A stretch of DNA of 64,000 nucleotides from Zhongshania antarctica (lineage in GTDB: Bacteria > Pseudomonadota > Gammaproteobacteria > Pseudomonadales > Spongiibacteraceae). Each line of letters starts with the position of its first letter. Positions within the stretch are counted from its first letter, which is position 1. A model generated the notes under the pieces. The model saw nothing but the letters and a program-made list of their open reading frames with translations. It was not told the DNA's origin and made no database searches. Of this stretch, positions 58,317 through 64,000 are shown piece by piece. A program made the position numbers and the translations under genes. The stretch spans positions 310,001 through 374,000 of the forward strand of contig NZ_JACHHW010000004.1 in NCBI RefSeq assembly GCF_014202945.1, read 5' to 3'.

Positions 58317-60452
58317 CTAGGGCTGTTTAGCCAGGCGCTCTGGCAAAAAGTAAGGGATGGCATCTACCAGTATATGGCTGGCTTCAATCAGCAGCGGATC
58401 TGGTTCTTTCTTTTTATCTTTGCCGTCAGCATCGTCCGCCGGAGTTTCGCCATTGAGTGCGATGCCCTCATCGTCGATTTTGTCTTCTTCTAAGGCTTTT
58501 AATGGCTCTTCACCTTTGGCTACCCGGCGACGATTTTCCATCGCCAGTTGCAGGGCTTTCTGCTCGTCACGTTCACTGCGGCGCTTATCGATATTCAGCG
58601 ACAAGTGAGTTTTACTCCGCATTTTTTCAATAACCGCGATTTGCTCCTGCAAGAATAAGAAGTCAGGGTCTTTGGCGATACGCTTGTCGTGCTTACGCTG
58701 AAGGGTTTGCAGACCGGCTTTTAGGTCGAAATAGTAGCGGTGATTAGCGCGCTCAATGCGATCCCAGCTCAAGGCGTTGTCGAGGATGCTCTCGCCTATT
58801 TTGTCCTGATCGTATAGTGGTGGAAAGGCAATGTCGGGAATGACGCCTCGATTCTGGGTGCTGTCGCCGGAGACGCGATAGAACTTCGACTCCGTGAGTT
58901 TGAGCTGGCCATGACTCAGGGGGTTAACCGACTGCACTGTGCCCTTACCAAAAGACTGAGTGCCAATGACGATACCGCGCTGATAATCCTGAATTGCGCC
59001 AGCAAAAATTTCTGACGCAGAGGCGCTCATCCGGTTGATTAATACCGCGAGTGGTCCGGAGTAATAAGCTGAGCTGCGGCGTTTACCTTCGCGAATGACC
59101 CGTGAATTAGACTGGCGAATTTGCACGGTCGGGCCCGATTCAATGAATAAGCCGACCATGCCGTTCGCTTCTGCGAGAGAGCCGCCGCCATTATCGCGCA
59201 GATCAATCACAATGCCTTCGGCACCCTGGCTGAGCAGCTCGCCAAGAATACGGTGAACATCGCGGGTAGTGCTGCGAAATTCAGTATCGCCTAAACGGTA
59301 GGCCTCAAAATCCAAATAGAAGGTGGGTACATCAATAACACCGACGTGATGTGTTACGCCGTGGCTATCTTTAAACTCGATTAGTTCGCCCTTGGCGCTT
59401 TGGTCTTCGAGTTTGACCTCATTGCGTTCAATAATAATTTCCCGGCGGGCTTCCTCGCTTTGTGCGATCGCTGGAATGACATCGAGTCGGACAAAGGAGC
59501 CAGCGGCCCCGCGAATAAGATCGACGACGTCATCTAAGCGCCAGCCGATAACATCCTGCATTTCACCGCTTTTACCTTGCGCGACACCAATGATTTTATC
59601 GGCTGGCTGCAATTGTCCCTGTTTATCTGCCGGCCCAGCAGGGACTAAGCGAACGACTTTGGTGTAGTCGTCTTCCATTTGTAATACGGCGCCAATACCT
59701 TCGAGCTTGAGGCTCATATTGATCTGAAAGTTTTCCGATAGACGCGGAGAGAAGTAGTCGGTGTGTGGGTCGTAGAGCGAAGCAAAGGCATTGGCATAAA
59801 GCTGAAATGCATCTTCGGACTCAAGCTGGCTCATGCGCTTTATTTGGTTTTTAAAGCGCTTGCTGAGCAAGTCGATTATGCCCGCTTGGTCTTTTCCGGC
59901 GAGCTGGAGGCCCAGCACCCGGTTTTTAATCTGCTTGCGCCAAATTTCATCGGCGGCGGCACTGTCTTTTGGCCAAGCTTCTTTGGCGCGATCGAGTTGA
60001 ATGTCTTCATTCGCCTCGAAGTCCATGGCCTTAATGGTTTCTGGCAGGGTGTCTAGCGCGCTTTGTAGGCGGTCAATCATACGCTGGCGGTAACGATTAA
60101 AAATCGCGAAGCCCGCGTCGAGTTGCGCCTTTTTAAGCTCATTGTCTAAGCTCGTTCGGTATTTTTGGAATTCGTTGATATCGCTTTGCAGCAAAAACTG
60201 GCGATTTGGATCAAGGTCATCTAAAAATGAGTCGAGCAAATGAGCAGACAAATCATCGTTTAGCGCCAGTTTTACGTAGTGGCGGGTGTCGAGCTGCTTA
60301 ACCATGTCGCGAATGGCGGTGGCATGACTTGACTCCGGCGCGAGTGGCTTTATCGCTTCGGCCGAAACCCAGGCAGTGCTCAGCTGAAGGAAAAGGGCAA
60401 CTACAACGCAGTAACTGCGGGTGAATCTTTTATTAACCATTAAATACCGCAT
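58317..60452 (-). CDS. prc: Tail-specific carboxy-terminal protease
   Basis: Periplasmic Ser/Lys protease that processes lipoproteins and peptidoglycan enzymes. Signal peptide to about residue 31, N-terminal helical domain, PDZ domain (SLKLEGIGAVLQ... about 245-325), then the protease core with DLRDNGGG, nucleophile Ser478 in SASASEIF and Lys503 in SFGKGTVQ, with the usual 25-residue gap. A charged C-terminal part ends in the highly acidic/basic DDADGKDKKKEPD. ATG 60452 has AGG 7 bases upstream; ATG 60440 is the alternative. Confidence 0.94.
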   Translation of the reverse strand: MRYLMVNKRFTRSYCVVVALFLQLSTAWVSAEAIKPLAPESSHATAIRDMVKQLDTRHYVKLALNDDLSAHLLDSFLDDLDPNRQFLLQSDINEFQKYRTSLDNELKKAQLDAGFAIFNRYRQRMIDRLQSALDTLPETIKAMDFEANEDIQLDRAKEAWPKDSAAADEIWRKQIKNRVLGLQLAGKDQAGIIDLLSKRFKNQIKRMSQLESEDAFQLYANAFASLYDPHTDYFSPRLSENFQINMSLKLEGIGAVLQMEDDYTKVVRLVPAGPADKQGQLQPADKIIGVAQGKSGEMQDVIGWRLDDVVDLIRGAAGSFVRLDVIPAIAQSEEARREIIIERNEVKLEDQSAKGELIEFKDSHGVTHHVGVIDVPTFYLDFEAYRLGDTEFRSTTRDVHRILGELLSQGAEGIVIDLRDNGGGSLAEANGMVGLFIESGPTVQIRQSNSRVIREGKRRSSAYYSGPLAVLINRMSASASEIFAGAIQDYQRGIVIGTQSFGKGTVQSVNPLSHGQLKLTESKFYRVSGDSTQNRGVIPDIAFPPLYDQDKIGESILDNALSWDRIERANHRYYFDLKAGLQTLQRKHDKRIAKDPDFLFLQEQIAVIEKMRSKTHLSLNIDKRRSERDEQKALQLAMENRRRVAKGEEPLKALEEDKIDDEGIALNGETPADDADGKDKKKEPDPLLIEASHILVDAIPYFLPERLAKQP

Positions 60453-60520
60453 CTAAAAGCCTAGTGATCTTAAGTATCTTACACCGCTGCGGCACCGATT
60501 ACAGCGCTGAGCGACATCCG

Positions 60521-60589
60521 AAGGTCTATTAATAAAAAATGACATATTCCTTATTGATATACCGCGTTACACTAAAAAGGTCTACTAAT
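60521..60589 (+). repeat. Direct repeat spanning the ketosteroid isomerase start
   Basis: AAGGTCTATTAAT (60521-60533) and AAGGTCTACTAAT (60577-60589) are 12 of 13 identical, 56 bp apart. The second copy carries the ribosome site (AAGG) and leads into the ATG at 60588. It may be a local duplication; a regulator site is less likely but possible. Confidence 0.5.
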
Positions 60590-60983
60590 GAACCTGTTGG
60601 AGCTATTTGAAGTGAGTAAGAACCCCAAAATTGCAGCAGTAGAGCGGTATATAAAGGCGCTATCGGCCCATGATATAGCCACCATCGATGACTTGTTTGC
60701 AGACGACGCCACCATTGAAGATCCTGTTGGAAGCGAGCTGATTATCGGTAAAGCTGCCATCCTTCGATTCTATGAAGTGGGATTTAGTTCCGGAATTTCT
60801 GCGCGGCTTGACGGCGCTGTTCGTTTGGCCGCCAATCATGCGGTTTTTCCCTTTGTGGTTGAGCTAAATCCGGGTAACGGTGAAGTGCGTATGGAAATCA
60901 TCGATCAGTTTAGTTTCAATGACGAAAACAAGGTTGTCGCGATGAAGGCATTTTGGAGCGAAGCCAATATGAGCACACCCTGA
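60588..60983 (+). CDS. Ketosteroid isomerase-like protein (delta-5-3-ketosteroid isomerase family)
   Basis: This 131-residue NTF2-fold protein resembles the Comamonas testosteroni isomerase that moves a double bond in 3-keto-steroids. Catalytic residues are all in place at matching spacing: Tyr21 (RYIKAL), Asp45 (in FADDATIEDPVGSE) and Asp106 (in EIIDQF), corresponding to Tyr14, Asp38 and Asp99 of the Comamonas enzyme (24 and 61 residues apart in both). No signal peptide. It is alone between prc and a gap of over 300 bp before an acyl-CoA ligase gene. A close match at the active site supports isomerase chemistry, but the true substrate is unproven. Confidence 0.82.
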   Translation: MNLLELFEVSKNPKIAAVERYIKALSAHDIATIDDLFADDATIEDPVGSELIIGKAAILRFYEVGFSSGISARLDGAVRLAANHAVFPFVVELNPGNGEVRMEIIDQFSFNDENKVVAMKAFWSEANMSTP

Positions 60984-61085
60984 GCGCGTTTTAAACCGTT
61001 TAGAGTACTGTTATATTGCTTTAATAATCTTTATATTTACAACAAGTTAATTGGTTTAGTTAAAGTTACATACCAATAAATATGT

Positions 61086-61122
61086 GCCAGCTCCGAAGCC
61101 CATGCAGGGCTGTGGGGCTGGC
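61086..61122. repeat. Strong imperfect hairpin, 37 nt
   Basis: Outer arms GCCAGC (61086-61091) and GCTGGC (61117-61122) enclose inner arms AGCCC (61097-61101) and GGGCT (61107-61111) around ATGCA. No T-run follows on either strand, so it is not a simple terminator; it could be a structured RNA or REP-like element. Confidence 0.5.
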
Positions 61123-61202
61123 GAAAACTGCACTGTATTCTTTCGCCAATAGCTTAGGCAACAGAACCGCAGCGCCGATCTAATGCCCAGACCAGGCGTG
61201 TT

Positions 61203-61223
61203 CACCAATCAATATTGATGGTG
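61203..61223. promoter_or_regulatory. Palindromic candidate operator upstream of acyl-CoA ligase
   Basis: ATCAATATTGAT (61208-61219) is a perfect 12-bp palindrome, flanked by CACC on the left and GGTG on the right with one unpaired A. The left half CCAATCA (61205-61211) equals the left half of the TetR 1 site at 3855, but the arm spacing differs, so the two need not bind the same protein. Confidence 0.5.
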
Positions 61224-61298
61224 TGCGTTTTGTTAGGTAGCTAATTCACGACACTTTAATAGTAGCGGCAAGCGCTGCACGCTTTTAGGAGAGTAATA

Positions 61299-62927
61299 AT
61301 GACAAATGCCATGATGAACACCCAGCTCACCATCACATCGTTAATGAAGCACGCAGAGCGCGTGAACGGCGGAGTAGAAATAGTGTCTGTTACCGCAGAC
61401 AACCCTCGCCATCGTTGCACCTACCGCGAGGCATTTTCTCGGGCAAGGCAGCTCGCCAATGCCTTAGTTCGCCTCGGTCTTAAAACAGGCGACACGATTG
61501 CGACGTTTGCTTGGAATGACTACCGGCACTTAGAAATTTACTACGGGGTGTCGTGTAGTGGCATGATTTGCCACACCATTAACCCGCGCTTATTCCCCGA
61601 GCAAATAGAATACATTGTTAATCACGGCCGAGATCAGTGGATATTTGTAGACCTCACGATTGTCCCCTTACTGGAAAAATTACAGCACACAATGCCTGAC
61701 GTAAAAGGCTTTGTGGTGCTGACTGATGCGGCGCATATGCCGGAAACCAGCCTTCGCAATGCCCATTGTTACGACGAGCTACTGGCGGCAGAGAGTGACG
61801 AATTTAACTGGCCCGAACTCGATGAAAATACGCCGTCGGCACTGTGTTACACCTCCGGCACAACGGGTAACCCCAAAGGGGTTATGTATACTCACCGCTC
61901 AACCTTACTCCATTGCTATGCCAGTATTGCGCCAGACGTATTCGGTTTGTCGATTAAAGATGTGGCCTTGCCAATAGTGCCGATGTTCCATGTAAACGGC
62001 TGGGGTATGGTGTACAGCGCACCGATGACGGGCGCCAAGCTGGTCATGCCCGGACCAAAAATGGGTGACGGTGAGACCCTTTGTCAGCTTATCAATGAAG
62101 AAAAAGTAACGGTGTCGGCCGGGGTTCCGACCGTGTGGTTGGCGCTGCTCAACTATCTTGAAAAAACAGGTAAAACGGTCGAAAGCCTTAATCGCTTAAC
62201 GGTTGGCGGGGCGGCGTGTCCGTACACCATCTTCGACGATTTTCGTCGTAAACATGGCGTAGATGTTCAGCAGGGCTGGGGCATGACTGAAATGAACCCC
62301 CTGGGAACCTTTAACGGTAATGTCGCGCCAGCTGTTGCGGAATTGCCGCCAGAGCAATACGACAAAATGCGTCTGAAACAAGGGCGTCCAGTATTTGGTG
62401 TCGAAATGAAAATTGTCGACGCCGAAAACAATGAGTTGCCTTGGGATGGCGAGAGCGCCGGGGCCGTAAAAGTCCGTGGGCCATGGATTATTGCGGAATA
62501 CTATCGCTACGATGGCCAAACTCTCGACGCCGATGGCTGGTTTGAAACCGGTGATGTAGCGAGCATAGACGAATACGGCTACATGAAAATCACGGACCGC
62601 GTAAAAGATGTCATTAAGTCAGGTGGCGAGTGGATAAGCTCGATTGAATTGGAAAACTGCGCGGTAAACCACCCTAAGGTTGCTGAGGCCGCCGTTGTAG
62701 GTATGCCGCACCCAACGTGGAGCGAGCGCCCGCTGCTATTGGTGATATTACAAGACGGCGAAAGCCTAAGTCGTGAGGAAATGCTGGCCTGGTTCGACGA
62801 TAAAGTCGCCAAATGGTGGATTCCGGAAGACTGCCTATTTGTTGAGTCACTTCCGCATACGGCAACGGGTAAACTCAGCAAAAAAGACATCCGTGAAACC
62901 TATAAAGATTACCAGTGGCCAGCCTGA
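61299..62927 (+). CDS. Fatty acid--CoA ligase (AMP-forming)
   Basis: An adenylate-forming enzyme that activates a carboxylic acid as acyl-CoA. Core motifs are YTSGTTGNPKGVMYTH, GWGMTEMNPLG, GWFETGDVA and GKLSKKDIRE with the catalytic Lys. The overall look (MSxxY-less N-terminus, NxxRxFPEQIEYIVNH) fits medium/long-chain ligases of the AlkK type. Length 542 is typical. AGGAGAG lies 7 bases before the ATG. A thioesterase gene follows after a hairpin. It could activate fatty acids from alkane oxidation or steroid side-chain acids; the substrate is open. Confidence 0.9.
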   Translation: MTNAMMNTQLTITSLMKHAERVNGGVEIVSVTADNPRHRCTYREAFSRARQLANALVRLGLKTGDTIATFAWNDYRHLEIYYGVSCSGMICHTINPRLFPEQIEYIVNHGRDQWIFVDLTIVPLLEKLQHTMPDVKGFVVLTDAAHMPETSLRNAHCYDELLAAESDEFNWPELDENTPSALCYTSGTTGNPKGVMYTHRSTLLHCYASIAPDVFGLSIKDVALPIVPMFHVNGWGMVYSAPMTGAKLVMPGPKMGDGETLCQLINEEKVTVSAGVPTVWLALLNYLEKTGKTVESLNRLTVGGAACPYTIFDDFRRKHGVDVQQGWGMTEMNPLGTFNGNVAPAVAELPPEQYDKMRLKQGRPVFGVEMKIVDAENNELPWDGESAGAVKVRGPWIIAEYYRYDGQTLDADGWFETGDVASIDEYGYMKITDRVKDVIKSGGEWISSIELENCAVNHPKVAEAAVVGMPHPTWSERPLLLVILQDGESLSREEMLAWFDDKVAKWWIPEDCLFVESLPHTATGKLSKKDIRETYKDYQWPA

Positions 62928-62940
62928 GGCCAACTTTGAA

Positions 62941-62972
62941 ACCGGAGGTTAAGCCTCCGGTGCACTGTTTTT
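62941..62972 (+). terminator. Possible terminator/attenuator between ligase and thioesterase
   Basis: ACCGGAGG and CCTCCGGT form a perfect 8-bp GC stem with loop TTAAG (62941-62961), and TTTTT follows six bases later. The spacing to the T-run is longer than ideal, so partial read-through into the thioesterase gene is likely. Confidence 0.6.
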
Positions 62973-62999
62973 AAAGCATATCCCCTTACAGGAGCAGTA

Positions 63000-63806
63000 A
63001 TGAGTGATTTCCAAACGCTGATGAGCGGCGTTGCCAGCACCGCAGACAAAAATCGTTACAGTGTTGATGTCGACGATACTTGGTTGCAAGGTCGAACCGC
63101 CTTTGGCGGCCTGAGTGCTGCGCTGGTGGTTGCGGCAATGAATAAGCAGGTCGCGGCAGATCGCCGCTTACGCGCCTTGTCAGTGCTTTTTGTCGGGCCT
63201 GTTCCAGCGGGTAAACATGAAGTCCAGCTTCGCGAATTACGGGTTGGCGGCTCTGTGAGCCATTTGCAGGGCGAACTGATATGTGGCGACGAGGTTGCGC
63301 TGAGTGCCAGCGCGGCTTATGGCAAGGACCGCTTGTCAGACATCAAGCTCGCTGGCCCTGAGATGCCGGCGGTAGGTGACCCAGAACGATTGGCGCAACT
63401 ACCCTATATTGAGGGCCTTACACCGCCTTTCACCCAACATTTCGATATGCGAATTGAATATGGCGGAATGCCATTTAGCGGTGCAGACTCAGCCGATTTC
63501 GGCATCTGGCTGCGCTTTCCGCAACCTCAACACATTGATATAGCGACTTTAATTGCGCTGGCGGATGCGCCACCGATGCCGGGTTTAAATATGATTAAAC
63601 CGCCGGGCATGGGCAGTTCACTGAGTTGGTATTTGGAGTTTCCCTGTGACTTACCCGCTGCCGATACATCGGATTGGTGGTATTGTGATTATCGATGCGC
63701 TGCCGCAGGGAACGGCTATTTTCACAATAATGCGACGATTTGGGGGCCGAATGGCCAGGCTGTTATGTTTAGTCGTCAAGTTGCCACGGTATTCGAAAAA
63801 CGCTAA
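63000..63806 (+). CDS. Acyl-CoA thioesterase, TesB-like/4HBT_3 family
   Basis: A double-hotdog protein of 268 residues. The N-terminal domain has GRTAFGGLSAALVVAAM (31-47), the family's central helix entrance, and LSVLFVGPVPAGKHEVQ; the C-terminal domain carries the usual FRQ-like DSADFGIWLRF and LIALADAPP stretch with the catalytic-type Asp. It probably hydrolyses acyl-CoA. AGGAG lies 7 bases before the ATG. Following an acyl-CoA ligase, it may release acid or balance the CoA pool. Confidence 0.85.
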   Translation: MSDFQTLMSGVASTADKNRYSVDVDDTWLQGRTAFGGLSAALVVAAMNKQVAADRRLRALSVLFVGPVPAGKHEVQLRELRVGGSVSHLQGELICGDEVALSASAAYGKDRLSDIKLAGPEMPAVGDPERLAQLPYIEGLTPPFTQHFDMRIEYGGMPFSGADSADFGIWLRFPQPQHIDIATLIALADAPPMPGLNMIKPPGMGSSLSWYLEFPCDLPAADTSDWWYCDYRCAAAGNGYFHNNATIWGPNGQAVMFSRQVATVFEKR

Positions 63807-63814
63807 CAGTAAAA

Positions 63815-63843
63815 CTGCGCGGCGATATCTCATCGCGGCGCAG
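63815..63843. repeat. Hairpin after the thioesterase gene
   Basis: CTGCGC (63815-63820) pairs with GCGCAG (63838-63843) and GCGAT (63822-63826) with ATCGC (63832-63836), one G/G mismatch between. It lies 9 bp past the stop. The only homopolymer run (AAAA) is on its left, giving T on the minus strand, so it is at best a weak terminator in the gene's direction. Confidence 0.45.
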
Positions 63844-63909
63844 CAACGAGTTTACGGTAGCGGTTAAATATATCGGTATTTAACCTAATTTTTAAAAGTG
63901 GACGGGATT

Positions 63910-64000
63910 GTGGCGATTGATTTAAGCCCTTTTATTGAAAACACCGCTCGCCTGCCGTCTATTCCTCGGGTGGTGACGCGCATCGTTACACTCGCCCAGC
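63910..64000 (+). CDS. Start of a possible HDOD-domain protein (partial)
   Basis: An open frame from GTG 63910 reads to the window edge. GGACGGG lies just upstream. The 30 visible residues include ARLPSIPRVVTRIVTLAQ, which resembles the start of an HDOD domain (LPxLPxVxxxIxxL), found in signalling proteins. The match is short, so this is a weak call; the full gene is needed to decide. Confidence 0.45.
   Translation, partial: MAIDLSPFIENTARLPSIPRVVTRIVTLAQ

Larger units (their letters stand above)
60984..61298. other. Long intergenic region upstream of acyl-CoA ligase
   Basis: This 315-bp stretch has no credible gene. Its left part (about 61010-61085) is AT-rich. It contains a strong imperfect hairpin (61086-61122) and a palindrome (61203-61223), each listed separately, and ends with AGGAGAG ahead of the ligase ATG. 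I found no convincing promoter. It could hold a small RNA or a regulated leader; nothing more can be said from sequence. Confidence 0.6.

Noticed and set aside
61203-61223. Third copy of the TetR 1 operator
   Set aside because: Only the left half-site matches; the spacing and right half differ, so I list it as a separate palindrome and not as a confirmed site.

Overview
The window is a chromosomal segment of an aerobic gammaproteobacterium. The best anchor is the block from about 35.5 to 58.3 kb. Its gene order (purB-hflD-mnmA-nudJ-rluE / icd / cspD / clpS-clpA / infA-ate-aat-trxB / ftsK-lolA-rarA-crcB-serS-cysG) is the conserved arrangement I know from Pseudomonas and relatives. The rest (alkane monooxygenase, Baeyer-Villiger-type monooxygenase, large TonB-dependent receptors, ketosteroid isomerase, acyl-CoA ligase) suggests a marine hydrocarbon- or lipid-using lineage such as the Cellvibrionales/Spongiibacteraceae. 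That placement is inference. I saw no tRNA, rRNA, CRISPR array, insertion sequence or phage genes.

Layout. 1-3 kb: the end of a MeaB-type GTPase gene, a hotdog thioesterase and an exported thioredoxin-domain protein. 3.1-9.2 kb: a TetR regulator divergent from a carboxylesterase, then a TonB-dependent receptor and a lipoprotein esterase. The esterase and receptor promoters carry nearly the same palindrome just after the -10 box, which suggests one regulon for taking up and cleaving an ester. 9.2-13.8 kb: a patatin lipase gene, then the PEP synthase regulator (ppsR) divergent from PEP synthase (ppsA). 13.9-16.5 kb: a DUF808 membrane protein and a Tat-exported purple acid phosphatase-like lipoprotein. 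16.6-21.6 kb: a tight operon (monooxygenase, dehydrogenase, alpha/beta hydrolase, dehydrogenase) divergent from a second TetR gene; the enzymes fit an alcohol-to-ketone-to-ester-to-products route. 21.6-27.1 kb: alkB and a second TonB-dependent receptor in one operon, divergent from a third TetR gene and an enoyl-CoA hydratase. 27.2-30.5 kb: a second-type EF-G and a free-standing lpxD. 30.7-35.1 kb: secreted beta-propeller and DUF305 proteins.

35.2-58.3 kb is the conserved core. It joins purine synthesis, tRNA and rRNA modification, ribosome hydroxylation, the whole N-degron branch (two aminoacyl transferases, ClpS, ClpA), thioredoxin reductase, chromosome segregation (FtsK), lipoprotein export (LolA), replication repair (RarA), fluoride export, seryl-tRNA charging, siroheme synthesis and glutathione reductase. 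58.3-60.5 kb is the tail-specific protease. 60.5-64 kb returns to accessory metabolism: a ketosteroid isomerase homologue with its catalytic residues in place, an acyl-CoA ligase, a thioesterase and the start of a possible HDOD signalling protein.

The most promising leads are the twin TetR-type operators at 3.85 and 5.54 kb, the alkB-TonB receptor operon with its operator-like promoter, the monooxygenase/dehydrogenase/hydrolase operon, and the ketosteroid isomerase-acyl-CoA ligase neighbourhood. All functions are read from sequence and remembered family motifs; no database search was possible.
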